Assembly (NCBI GenBank): GCA_039030335.1 | Contig: JBCCEJ010000009.1 | Location: 1-64,000 of the forward strand | Direction: 5' to 3' | Length of the DNA: 64,000 nucleotides | Origin: JBCCEJ01 sp039030335 | GTDB lineage: Bacteria > Pseudomonadota > Gammaproteobacteria > HK1 | Shown here: piece by piece, positions 10,114 to 18,256 of the stretch | Layout: the number at the start of each line of letters is the position of its first letter | How positions within the stretch are numbered: the stretch's first letter is position 1 | Made by a program: the position numbers and the translations under genes | Notes under the pieces: model-generated | What the model was told of the DNA's origin: nothing | Seen by the model: only the letters and a program-made list of their open reading frames with translations | The model's database searches: none

Positions 10114-11101
10114 ACCGACCGTCTCTGAACTCGAGACAGCAGCACGCAGACTGCTTCCGCTGTGGGGTTTGCACGAGGCTCGTCTGGAGTTCTTGTCGCA
10201 GTCGGAGAACACGGTATTCAAAGCCGTCGCAAGCACCGGCGAGTGCTTCGTCCTGCGTGTGCACCGGCCGGGCTACCACACTTTGCCCGAACTGGAGTCA
10301 GAGCATTTGTGGACCCGCGCGCTCAATGAAGCCGGCATCAGCGCGCCGCGGCCGCGCAAGACCCTCGACGGCTGCGGATATGCCGAGATGACGCTCGCCT
10401 GTGGCGGGCACAAGTTCACGGTCGGTTTGAGCGAGTGGGTCGAAGGCGAAACCTTGAGAGCGCTCGCCGGTGACGACGACTCAACGCAATCGCATTGCGA
10501 CAATATGCGCGCGGTGGGGAAACTGCTCGGCCGGTTACACAATCAGGTTGAAGGCTGGCAGGCGCCGGTAGAATTCACCCGCCACGCCCTCGACGCCGAC
10601 GGGTTGATGGGCGAACGGCCGTTCTGGGGACCGTTTTGGGCGGCCTCTGAGCTCGGCAATGCACGGCGGGCCACGCTCAGGCGGCTGCGCCGGCAGATGC
10701 ACGCGGCCCTGTCAACGCTCGACCGCGGACCGGATGTCTTCGGGCTGATTCACGCCGACCTGCATCCCGGAAATGTGCTTGACAATGGCCGCGAGCTGCA
10801 CATTATTGACTTCGATGACGCCGGCTTCGGCTGGCACGCCTATGATTTGGCGATCCCGCTGTTGCCCTATGATCACCGCAACGACTTCGCGCGCATTAGC
10901 GATGCACTGGTCGCCGGTTACCGTACACAGCGTCGGCTTGGTAAGTCCGTGCTCGAGCGCCTGCCAATGTTTCGATGTATTCGCCGGCTGGCCCAGATCG
11001 GCTGGGACGCAGACCGTCCGGAGCTCGACAAGCCCGAACGCATTCCGAGGCTGGCCGACGAAGCTATCGGTCTCGCGCGAACGCTGACACTCACCGATTG
11101 A
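10103..11101 (+). CDS. APH-fold small-molecule kinase, coupled to the class-III aminotransferase
   Basis: Aminoglycoside phosphotransferase/choline-kinase-fold protein of about 332 aa. The catalytic loop reads IHADLHPGNVL and the metal-binding loop IIDFDDAGFG, with the N-lobe lysine region replaced by FVLRVHRPGYH. The start is taken as the TTG at 10103, which has GGGAAG seven bases upstream and overlaps the stop of the aminotransferase gene; a GTG at 10079 is an alternative. The tight overlap implies translational coupling. Proteins of this family phosphorylate hydroxyls of small amines or amino acids (homoserine, choline, hydroxylysine). Together with the neighbour it suggests phosphorylation followed by PLP-dependent elimination of an amino alcohol. 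Function is inferred, the fold is clear. Confidence 0.85.
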   Translation: MSTKPTVSELETAARRLLPLWGLHEARLEFLSQSENTVFKAVASTGECFVLRVHRPGYHTLPELESEHLWTRALNEAGISAPRPRKTLDGCGYAEMTLACGGHKFTVGLSEWVEGETLRALAGDDDSTQSHCDNMRAVGKLLGRLHNQVEGWQAPVEFTRHALDADGLMGERPFWGPFWAASELGNARRATLRRLRRQMHAALSTLDRGPDVFGLIHADLHPGNVLDNGRELHIIDFDDAGFGWHAYDLAIPLLPYDHRNDFARISDALVAGYRTQRRLGKSVLERLPMFRCIRRLAQIGWDADRPELDKPERIPRLADEAIGLARTLTLTD

Positions 11102-11164
11102 CGCCAGAGCGCACTAAAACGTAATAGGATTGAGTTCGGATCGAAGACATACGACTCAGCCCAA

Positions 11165-12136
11165 GTGACGATAACCGACGCGACGCCGGCCACCATCGCT
11201 CAAGTCCCAACGCTTGATCTCGACGCGCTGCTCAATGGGCGCGACACCACCGATCTTGTGCGCTCGCTTCGAGATGCGTGCGAGACCACTGCGTTTTTTT
11301 ACGTTCGTAATCACGGCATCCCAGGCGCTGTGGTGGACGCCGCTGTCAGCGCCTCGCGGCGCTTCTTCAATCAGCCGCTTGAACGTCGAATGGCGACGCT
11401 CAAAGACCGCTATCATCGCGGCTACCTGCCGGTCGGAACGACGCACGTGCCCGGGCGTGGACCAGACCTGAAAGACAGTTACGATATCGGTATCGACCTC
11501 CCTGAAGACCATCCATTAGTGCTCGAAGGGCTGCCTTTGCACGGCCCCAACCAATGGCCAGATCTGGCCGGATTCAAGGAAGCGACCTCGCGCTACTTCG
11601 AAAGCGTACGTGCGCTCGGCATGCGGTTGCTGGTGCTGTTCGCACGCAGCCTGGAACTGGAAGACGACTTCTTCGTTCGTTGTTACGCACAGCCGACAGT
11701 GCTGATGCGTCTGATGCACTACCCACCACAGGCAGAAGCGAGTTCGGACGACTCGATAGGCGCCACTGCCCACACCGACTTTGGCGTGATAACGATCCTC
11801 CTTCAAGATCCCGGTGGCGGACTGGAAATTCAGCTGCCAAGTGGTGAGTGGGCGAGCGCGCCTCAGGTGCCCGGCACCTTCGTCGTCAATCTGGGTCAGC
11901 TGATGGCGCGCTGGACCAACGACAGGTACCGCGCCACACCGCATCGTGTCGTGAACCGGCTAGCGCGCGACCGTTACTCAATTCCGTTCTTCTTCAACCC
12001 CGATCATCGAGCGCCGGTAGCCTGCATCTCTTCATGCGCCGGGCCCGGGAACCCGCCCAAATACGCGCCCGTGCTCGCTGGCGAACACATCGCTGAGCTC
12101 GTGCGCATCAATCAAGGTTTCAAGGCCGGCAAATAG
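11165..12136 (+). CDS. 2-oxoglutarate/Fe(II)-dependent oxygenase, isopenicillin N synthase-like
   Basis: Non-haem iron oxygenase of 323 aa. The N-terminal DIOX_N-like region (VPTLDLDALL, then FFYVRNHGIPGAVVDA) is followed by the double-stranded beta-helix with iron ligands in AHTDFGVITILLQD (HxD) and ATPHRVV (distal His), and the arginine/serine 2OG clamp in RDRYSIPFFFNPD. It should hydroxylate, desaturate or cyclise a small molecule. The start is a GTG at 11165 with no strong ribosome site, so the N-terminus is tentative. The gene is 63 bases downstream of the kinase and could belong to the same transcript as the aminotransferase-kinase pair. Confidence 0.88.
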   Translation: MTITDATPATIAQVPTLDLDALLNGRDTTDLVRSLRDACETTAFFYVRNHGIPGAVVDAAVSASRRFFNQPLERRMATLKDRYHRGYLPVGTTHVPGRGPDLKDSYDIGIDLPEDHPLVLEGLPLHGPNQWPDLAGFKEATSRYFESVRALGMRLLVLFARSLELEDDFFVRCYAQPTVLMRLMHYPPQAEASSDDSIGATAHTDFGVITILLQDPGGGLEIQLPSGEWASAPQVPGTFVVNLGQLMARWTNDRYRATPHRVVNRLARDRYSIPFFFNPDHRAPVACISSCAGPGNPPKYAPVLAGEHIAELVRINQGFKAGK

Positions 12137-12213
12137 AACTTGGCGCGGGCGGGGCACAGAGGCTGTCATAGGGTCCAGACATCGTCGGAGCTGCCGCGCC
12201 GTATGGCGGCACG

Positions 12214-12249
12214 GCGGACGCAGCGGACGCAGCGGACGCAGCGGACGCA
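12214..12249. repeat. Four perfect tandem copies of GCGGACGCA
   Basis: The nonamer GCGGACGCA occurs four times without a mismatch at 12214-12249, with a degenerate start before it and GCGAGCG after it. It sits about 60 bases upstream of the methyltransferase start, in the probable promoter or leader. Copy number could vary by slippage; any regulatory effect is speculation. Confidence 0.9.
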
Positions 12250-12312
12250 GCGAGCGATTTTGCGCTAGAGTGTTTCGTGAAAAGTATCCTGATTCGTACT
12301 GGAACACAGGCC

Positions 12313-13041
12313 ATGGCAGATCAGATCCCTGACGATTATCGCGAGTCACATCTGGCCAAGGGCGAGGACTATGATGCGGACCTGTCTCGCGGCAACATGG
12401 ACACTTACATGACGAGCTGCGAGCTTCAGATCTTGAAGTCTTTGGTGCCGCGGCTCTTCCCAAACAAGATTCCGCGCTATCTGGATTTTGCCTGTGGCAC
12501 CGGAAGAATCACGCAGGTGGTCAGCGCGATGGCTGACTACTCTATCGGCCTCGATGTCTCAGAGAATATGATCAGCCAGGCACGGGGCAAGTGTCCCAAA
12601 GCGGAGTTCGTCATTGGAGACATAACGCAGGACGACATCGAACTCGAGCCCGTAGATGCCATTACTGCGTTCCGCTTCTTCGGTAACGCGCAAGACGAGC
12701 TGCGCACCAAAGTTCTTGCTGGACTTAGTCGCATCATCAAGCCGGGCGGCTATCTCATCGTAAACAATCACCGCAACCCGAATTCACTCCACGAACGGCT
12801 CGCTCGCCTGAAGGGCGACACGACGGACACCGATCTGAGCCATACGAAGCTGAGAGAGCTGTTCGCCGACCAGGGTTTCGAGGTGGAGCGAACCATAGGG
12901 ATTGGTCTCTGGGTCATGATGCATAGGCTACGAGTGGATACCATGCAACGGTCCTTCCTGCGAAAACTAGAACCCTTCTCCAGGTTGCCATTCGTCGCAA
13001 CCTTGTGTCCCGACGCGATAGTCATTGCGCGCGCGCGATGA
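12313..13041 (+). CDS. Class I SAM-dependent methyltransferase
   Basis: About 242 aa with the Rossmann-like methyltransferase fold. Motif I is YLDFACGTGRIT, the acidic loop after strand 2 is GLDVSENMISQAR, and motif IV/V are represented by VIGDITQDD and the IIKPGGYLIVNNH strand. I start at the ATG at 12313; a GTG at 12277 in frame gives 12 more residues. The gene precedes a 146-aa unknown and an APH-fold kinase on the same strand, with only about 50 bases between the first two, so the three probably form an operon. Substrate unknown; such trios occur in small-molecule or glycan modification loci. Confidence 0.87.
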   Translation: MADQIPDDYRESHLAKGEDYDADLSRGNMDTYMTSCELQILKSLVPRLFPNKIPRYLDFACGTGRITQVVSAMADYSIGLDVSENMISQARGKCPKAEFVIGDITQDDIELEPVDAITAFRFFGNAQDELRTKVLAGLSRIIKPGGYLIVNNHRNPNSLHERLARLKGDTTDTDLSHTKLRELFADQGFEVERTIGIGLWVMMHRLRVDTMQRSFLRKLEPFSRLPFVATLCPDAIVIARAR

Positions 13042-13090
13042 GGCTGGGGTTTCCACCGATAGAAGAGCCGAAGGACCAGCAAGAGTGCAC

Positions 13091-13531
13091 ATGGAAGAAG
13101 CGGCCTGGATACAACTGTTCGCGCGCGGTCAGAAGCACGACCGTGAGCCGGGCTTCACGGATGTCTCCGCACTCGAGACCACGCCCGCCGCCGCTCTCCC
13201 GGACAGCGCGATAGTCCTCGTTAGCATGGAAGAAGGCAGTGTGGCAGTGCGCCTGATGCGGTTGCTGTTGCTGCGGTTCCAGCTGCATCGCATCAGGCAG
13301 CGCCTGAAGGCGGTCGGGTATGTGCACCTTCGCTACTACTTCGCCTACCCTGATCTCGATCGGCCATATCTGATCGCGGAACTCGAATCGCGGGCGCTGC
13401 GCTATTCGCGAACGCATCTGGTATTCAACAGTCGCAGTCGCCTGAAGGGACTTGTAGTTTCAGTCTTGACAAAGATCTCGGGTTGCCTACCGTTTGCAGC
13501 CGGCGTCATTGTGGTAGGTTCGCGCAGGTGA
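13091..13531 (+). CDS. Uncharacterised 146-aa protein between methyltransferase and kinase
   Basis: I do not recognise this family. The protein is rich in Arg and Leu, has a helical-looking centre (RLMRLLLLRFQLHRIRQRLK), then a strand-rich part (VGYVHLRYYFAYPDLDRPYL), and ends with CLPFAAGVIVVGSRR. That ending resembles the tail of the upstream methyltransferase (RLPFVATLCPDAIVIARAR), so it may be a small related domain or partner. The start is set at the ATG at 13091 (MEEAAWIQLF); the frame is open to 13025. Its stop overlaps the start of the kinase gene by four bases (GTGA), strong evidence that it is translated and coupled to it. Confidence 0.65.
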   Translation: MEEAAWIQLFARGQKHDREPGFTDVSALETTPAAALPDSAIVLVSMEEGSVAVRLMRLLLLRFQLHRIRQRLKAVGYVHLRYYFAYPDLDRPYLIAELESRALRYSRTHLVFNSRSRLKGLVVSVLTKISGCLPFAAGVIVVGSRR

Positions 13532-14442
13532 ACTTCCACGCAGTAGCCCGTCTATGTGCGCGCAATGCGCACCTACTGCCGGATGAGCAGCTGAGTTATA
13601 TATGCCTTCGGACCAATACGGCCAAATACCTGATATTCACCGCCTCGTCGGAGTACCCGTGCGCCGTTGCCGAATTTGGTCAGGCCAACTTGAAGCGAAC
13701 GTTCGACGACGCCACCGCGTTGCACGAAATAATGCCGACACTGGTACCAAGGCCGATCGTCGCGGAGCCGGCCGGCGCTGATAACTGGTGGACAATAACC
13801 ACTGGTGCACCCGGATATCCGTGGTTTGCGCTGCCTGGGCTCGTGCGTAATTCTGACGATTGGCTAAACCTGTTCGACAGGTGCCACGCAGTTCTCAGGA
13901 CATTCCAGGCGGGCGTAGAGCAGATCGACACGTGGTGCGGAAACGTCACGCCCGGCAAGGAAATTGCGGCGCAGTACCGGCGCTGTCGCGAGCGCGACAT
14001 CATTCGCTCCAGCAGCCTCGATACGGTAATCGATGAAATGGTCGAAGTGTGGAGCGACCACCAGACCATAGCCGGGTTTGCGCAGCACGGCGACTTCTGT
14101 CTGAACAATTTCGTGCTCGGTGCGCACTCCGCGATGCTCATCGACTACGAGCATTTCGACCACACACGAATGCCGCTCCAGGATGAGCTGCTACTCGCCC
14201 ATTCTCTACTCAGACGCAAGCCCGCTGACGTAGACTTCGGATTCCAGGATGCGGTGGAACGATTAACTGCTACAGGAAGATCTGGGAGTTCATTCTCGTG
14301 GCGGCAGATACAGGGGCTCCATACCCATCAGATACTCTGGACCCTCAATGACTTCTACGGCGTACGCGGGCGCGCTGGTCGTGTCGAAGAACTCTTTGTC
14401 CAGCTTGAAGAATGCGAAGCGAACTGGAAGCGTCCTGATTGA
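13528..14442 (+). CDS. APH-fold phosphotransferase, coupled to the upstream 146-aa gene
   Basis: Protein of about 304 aa with an aminoglycoside-phosphotransferase/choline-kinase core. The catalytic loop is QHGDFCLNNFV (HGDxxxxN) and the metal loop is LIDYEHFD, both intact. The GTG at 13528 overlaps the preceding stop in the GTGA arrangement, so translation is coupled; an upstream in-frame start at 13483 would overlap the previous gene by 49 bases and is less likely. The N-lobe is poorly conserved. It is unlikely to be an antibiotic-resistance enzyme given its operon with a methyltransferase; a role in modifying a small molecule or glycan precursor is inference. Confidence 0.83.
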   Translation: MNFHAVARLCARNAHLLPDEQLSYICLRTNTAKYLIFTASSEYPCAVAEFGQANLKRTFDDATALHEIMPTLVPRPIVAEPAGADNWWTITTGAPGYPWFALPGLVRNSDDWLNLFDRCHAVLRTFQAGVEQIDTWCGNVTPGKEIAAQYRRCRERDIIRSSSLDTVIDEMVEVWSDHQTIAGFAQHGDFCLNNFVLGAHSAMLIDYEHFDHTRMPLQDELLLAHSLLRRKPADVDFGFQDAVERLTATGRSGSSFSWRQIQGLHTHQILWTLNDFYGVRGRAGRVEELFVQLEECEANWKRPD

Positions 14443-14921
14443 CTGTCCGCGTCCAGGGCCGAGTCTTGTCGCAACGCTGATGCAGGTTGGAATTGAATAC
14501 CAATGCATCGCCCGGGAGGACGGCGTAAGCCGCGTTGGCAAGAGCAGGTGATGGGAGCGCGGCGAACCATTGTCTGCGCAAGCGCCGCTCTCCTGTTGAA
14601 TCAACGCGCGACGCACACGCGGTCCCAGTACTGAGTCAAGGACCATGCGATTGAGTAGATGCAGATGATATCGAAGGCGCCCAAGGCGGGATCTGAGTTC
14701 GTTGCGGGCGGCGCGCAGTTCACCAGATTCGGTCAACGCAGTTCGCGCTCAGAACCAGAACCAGCCGTGACGTCCGGCAATTGGGATGACCGGGCTCGCC
14801 CGATCAGGTTCGCCTGGCCGAAATCGCGAGCGTTTCCGGTTTTGACGCGGCAGCCGACCCAAACACGCTTCTATTTCGACACCATCCACTGAGATTCCGT
14901 GCAGTCCGTCTTTGCTTCTCG
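14443..14921. other. Gap with possible decayed coding sequence
   Basis: No intact gene in these 479 bases. The minus strand carries two abutting frames (about 14736-14590 and 14581-14345) reading LRYHLHLLNRMVLDSVLGP then VLPGDALVFNSNLHQR, the second reminiscent of the GD..F......H segment of phytanoyl-CoA-type oxygenases. The plus strand alternatively reads SVLIDCPRPGPSLVATLMQ, reminiscent of a sulfotransferase P-loop. The two readings exclude each other; either would be a fragment. Confidence 0.25.
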
Positions 14922-15443
14922 TCAGCCGCAGGGCAGTGTGTCGACGAGCGTTCGCCCGGTCTTATCAAATGAGCCTGAGACAGGCTCCTGCCCACGTGCG
15001 TCGATCCGGGCGATGGCGCCCGCAATCTCAGCGCCAGACACACGAATCTGGCCGAGTTCGCTGGCGGCAAGTGTATCGTCAACATCGATCGTGAACGCTA
15101 CGCGCGCGCCAGGCGCAAGCCCGCTCACTTTCACCGAGAGGCTCTTGTCACCGTCGCGCACAGACGCCCCCGACGTCAGCGTGACTTGTCCGGTCGAGAC
15201 AGCAAAGGGCTGATACACCTCGACGCCGGCGCCCTCGGCAGTTGTATCGAAGATGAGCCCCGCCGCGCTCTTCGACAGATCGATCGTCAGTTCGAACGGG
15301 CCGGAATCGCACTTTCCGACGTTCGAAACGGTAAAGCGGTCTTTGGGCGCACTCTCGGTAAAGCGCACTTCCAGCGCGGCGTGAGTGACGACAGCAAACA
15401 GGGCGAGGCAACAAGCGACGGCGCATCTGGTCAAAGGACCCAT
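14922..15443 (-). CDS. Small secreted protein (aggregation-factor-core-like)
   Basis: A 173-aa exported protein. It begins with a clear Sec signal peptide (MGPLTRCAVACCLALFAVV, cleavage after THA-A). The mature part is predicted all-beta: RFTESAPKDRFTVSNVGKC, LIFDTTAEGAGVEVYQPF, SGLAPGARVAFTIDVDDTL, QIRVSGAEIAGA. It resembles short marine-bacterial proteins often annotated as aggregation factor core, from memory only. The ATG at 15441-15443 has GGGAGAACCG upstream; a longer frame to 15584 lacks a signal peptide. Likely periplasmic or extracellular, with a calcium- or matrix-related role possible. No operon partner is visible. Confidence 0.7.
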   Translation of the reverse strand: MGPLTRCAVACCLALFAVVTHAALEVRFTESAPKDRFTVSNVGKCDSGPFELTIDLSKSAAGLIFDTTAEGAGVEVYQPFAVSTGQVTLTSGASVRDGDKSLSVKVSGLAPGARVAFTIDVDDTLAASELGQIRVSGAEIAGAIARIDARGQEPVSGSFDKTGRTLVDTLPCG

Positions 15444-15660
15444 CCGGTTCTCCCGAGTCAACTTCTGTAGCGTGCGGCGGTTCAGACTCGGCGTCTCGGC
15501 CCCGGTTCCATCAAAAGCTTCGAATTGCGCGCTTGCGCAATCGCGATTCCTTACCTCGACAAGCGTCTTTGCAGTGACATTCACGTTGACGGCGTAACCG
15601 ATGGTGGTGCCACCGGGTTCGTCTCAACCAGCGAAAACACCGGGTGTTGGTCTTATCCGC

Positions 15661-16569
15661 CTAACCATTCAGCACCGGAGAGTTTCCCAACTTTTCCAGC
15701 AGAAAATCGATGAAAACCCGTACCTTGGCGGTCAACGCGTTGGACTTGGGGTATACGAGCCAGATGGCCGCCTGATCCGTGATTTCGTAGTCTGGCAGCA
15801 CTCTGATCAATGCACCCTTCTCGAGATCGTCGTGCACGCTCCAGTAGGAATTCATGGAGATACCGACGCCCGCCCGCGTCGCAATTCGCATGCTGGCCCC
15901 GTCGTCGAAGGTCACGCGCGCCTGACCGTCAGGCGGTGGAAACGTGCAATCACGTCCTCCGGTCCGGGTGGTCAGCTGCCTCGCGGGCCCATCCATGAAC
16001 ACGAGGATCTGATGACGTAAGAGGTCGTCCGGAGAATCTGGCATTCCATATCTGTGCAGATAGCCAGGGGCGGCGCAGAGTATCCGCTTGTCGTTTGCGA
16101 GTTTTCGGCCGCGAAGGCTGCTGTCCTCTATTGCGTAATTGCGCAGGGCCAGATCGTATCCGCCCTCGATGAGATTCATCGGCATGTCAGAGAGCTTCAG
16201 GTCGAGATTGACCTCCGGGTACTTCGCCAGGAAGTCGGGAAGGATGGGCGCGACAAAAAGCTGCGCGAACGAGCTTGGCGCAGCAAATCGTAACGTGCCC
16301 TTGATGGTTTCGCTGCGAAGCCCGAGCGCCGCTTTGGCCGCCTCCTCCTGAGCAAGGATCTCAACCGCAAATGGCAGGAACTCAGCACCCTCATGCGAGA
16401 GCGTGACTTTTCGCGTAGAGCGATGCAGCAAATCGGCGGCAAGCTCCTTTTCGAGCTTCGCAAGCCGGGCGCTCGCGACCGCGGGAGCCAGACCCAGCTG
16501 GCGCCCGGCGGCGCTGATGTTGAGTCGGTCTGCGGCCATCACGAACAGCCGTATTGCTTCTGTATCCAT
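15661..16569 (-). CDS. LysR-family transcriptional regulator
   Basis: Standard-length LysR protein, 302 aa. The N-terminal winged helix-turn-helix spans about residues 1-60 (MDTEAIRLFVMAADRLNISA, AAGRQLGLAPAVASARLAKL, LLHRSTRKVTLSHEG); the rest is the periplasmic-binding-like effector domain. It is transcribed away from the broken CmcJ/NvfI-like gene and the LLM-SDR pair at 17.2-19.1 kb, the usual geometry for a LysR regulator and its target. An interrupted palindrome at 16707-16742 in the divergent region is a candidate binding site. The DNA-binding half resembles the AaeR/CrgA-type group, but the effector cannot be told. Confidence 0.93.
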   Translation of the reverse strand: MDTEAIRLFVMAADRLNISAAGRQLGLAPAVASARLAKLEKELAADLLHRSTRKVTLSHEGAEFLPFAVEILAQEEAAKAALGLRSETIKGTLRFAAPSSFAQLFVAPILPDFLAKYPEVNLDLKLSDMPMNLIEGGYDLALRNYAIEDSSLRGRKLANDKRILCAAPGYLHRYGMPDSPDDLLRHQILVFMDGPARQLTTRTGGRDCTFPPPDGQARVTFDDGASMRIATRAGVGISMNSYWSVHDDLEKGALIRVLPDYEITDQAAIWLVYPKSNALTAKVRVFIDFLLEKLGNSPVLNG

Positions 16570-16706
16570 GCGGATTTGCTCCTGGCTCTGACCGGCACTG
16601 CCGCACAGGTGACGAACCGCGGATTGAGCCTTCGGACTTCAACGCCGGCTTACGGACGCCTGGGACCGGACCATAACGCCAATCCGCGACCCTTTATATA
16701 CGAAAA

Positions 16707-16742
16707 CCGATAACTGAACACTGAAAGACAGTGTTTAATCGG
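16707..16742. promoter_or_regulatory. Interrupted palindrome in LysR divergent promoter
   Basis: AACACTG at 16717-16723 and CAGTGTT at 16729-16735 form perfect 7-base arms separated by 5 bases, framed by an outer imperfect pair CCGAT (16707-16711) and ATCGG (16738-16742). It lies 148 bases upstream of the LysR start and near an AT-rich stretch (CTTTATATACG, from 16691), so it is a plausible operator. Binding by this LysR protein is inferred from position. Confidence 0.5.
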
Positions 16743-16891
16743 AATTTGATACCAAATAAGCTACCGCCATCAGACCCGAAGTGGCTGGCGACGAACCCTT
16801 GTAACGGAGGCAGGAACGTGCAGCACACCGGGTTAGTCGACCAGCACGTAAAGCGTAACGCTCCTCAGGCGGGCTACTTGGAGGTCGATGA

Positions 16892-17203
16892 CGCGCGCAG
16901 AACTTCGAGGAAGGCCACTACGGCTTCGTCAACGTCTGGCAACTGGTGGAGCGGGTTACCGAGACATCGCCGTTGGGTTTCGCGCACCCTTCCAGCATCC
17001 AGGCCGAAGAGTGGCTGAACATCGAGCACGCGTATCCAGACCGTCAGGGACGGGTTCGCGGGCTGACCGCCAACCCGGATCACGAATGCTCTTACCTCGC
17101 GCGTATGACACCCGCCGAGGCGGCGATCTTCCATTTCGATGGAAATCGCGGCCAGCCAGCCATTCGTCATGGCGCGCTGGACATGCCAGATGGCAACTTT
17201 TGA
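16892..17203 (+). pseudogene. Broken CmcJ/NvfI-type oxidoreductase gene
   Basis: The frame from 16892 to the stop at 17201-17203 reads HYGFVNVWQLVERVTE, LNIEHAYPDRQGRVRGLTAN and HECSYLARMTPAEAAIFHFD, matching the C-terminal half of the CmcJ/NvfI (AsaB-like) hydroxylase family: FxxVNVWRP, LVYPDRxGE, RMTPDExxxFK. A TGA at 16889-16891 interrupts the frame and no start is available in it. The probable N-terminal continuation (QHTGLVDQHVKRNAPQ, EVDDAR) is in another frame upstream from about 16731. The gene therefore looks truncated and frameshifted. It follows the divergent LysR operator and precedes the LLM gene, so it was probably a former target of that regulator. Family assignment is from memory of its motifs. 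Confidence 0.6.
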
Positions 17204-17251
17204 GGCGTCACCGAGGAGGGGCATCGAGAGCCGTACGCTCGTAAGTTATCG

Positions 17252-18256
17252 ATGACAATTGAGAACTCAACGCTAAAGCAGCCGCCGCCGGACAGCGGGT
17301 TCAACTCGATCAATGCGGGTTTCGACGCCGTATTCCAGCGTGGGAGGCTGACCCTTGGGTTGGTAGTACCCATAGAAACTTATGCGACCAGCGCGGTTCC
17401 GGCCATGGAACGCCATATCGAACGCGCGCAGCTCGCGGAAGCGCTCGGCTTCAAAGCGCTGTGGCTTCGGGACGTGCCGTTCAACGTGCCGTCGTTCGGC
17501 GATGCGGGCCAAACCCTCGACCCGTTTGTTTACCTGGGCGCTCTCGCCATGCAGACGAGCCGTATCGCACTTGGTGTCGCCAGCATCATCCTGCCGCTGC
17601 GTCATCCGGCGCATGTCGCGAAGGCGGCCGCTTCGGCGGATGTGCTGTCCGACGGCCGAGTGCTGCTGGGAATCGCCTCTGGCGATCGGCCGGAGGAGTA
17701 TCCGGCGATAGGCGTGCCTTATGAACAACGCGGGGCGCTCTATCGCGAATGTTATGACTACATCCGTGGGATGGGCGAATGTGAGCCGCGCGTCCGGAAC
17801 ACTCTGGGCGAAGTCGGCGGCGGCATGGACATGCTGCCGAAACCAGCCGGCGCCAGGCTGCCGTTACTGGTAACGGGTTCCAGCCAGCAATCCATCGAAT
17901 GGATCGCCGAACACGCGGACGGGTGGATGACCTATCCCCGGCACGCGGAGGTACAGTCGCGATTCATCGAGAACTTCCGTGCCCTGGCGCAGGATTCGAC
18001 CGGCGAGGATAAACCCGTGATGGAACCTCTGTACGTAGACCTTGCACCCGACCCCGACTGCCCGCCGTCGCCCATTCATCTGGGCTTGCGATTGGGCGTC
18101 AACGCTCTGCGAGAGTTTCTGACCAGCCGTCAGGCGATAGGCGTCAACCACGTAGCGCTGAACCTCCGGTTCAACCGGGCAGGCATCGAAACCACTCTCG
18201 AGCAGCTGGCGGACCACCTGCTCCCCGAATTCAACTATCAGGGTCTCAACCAATGA
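17252..18256 (+). CDS. LLM-class oxidoreductase, BA3436-like luciferase-type
   Basis: Luciferase-like monooxygenase of 334 aa. The N-terminus (NSINAGFDAVFQRGRLTLGL) and LWLRDVPFNVPSFGDAGQ, SGDRPEEYPAIGV and DGWMTYPR segments fit the luciferase-type BA3436 subgroup (TIGR03571-like), flavin-dependent enzymes of unknown substrate. The ATG at 17252 is the natural start, since NSINxGF is near the N-terminus of that group. Its stop overlaps the next SDR start in ATGA, so the two are co-translated; an LLM enzyme paired with an SDR suggests sequential oxidation of one substrate. Probably under control of the nearby LysR regulator. Confidence 0.88.
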   Translation: MTIENSTLKQPPPDSGFNSINAGFDAVFQRGRLTLGLVVPIETYATSAVPAMERHIERAQLAEALGFKALWLRDVPFNVPSFGDAGQTLDPFVYLGALAMQTSRIALGVASIILPLRHPAHVAKAAASADVLSDGRVLLGIASGDRPEEYPAIGVPYEQRGALYRECYDYIRGMGECEPRVRNTLGEVGGGMDMLPKPAGARLPLLVTGSSQQSIEWIAEHADGWMTYPRHAEVQSRFIENFRALAQDSTGEDKPVMEPLYVDLAPDPDCPPSPIHLGLRLGVNALREFLTSRQAIGVNHVALNLRFNRAGIETTLEQLADHLLPEFNYQGLNQ

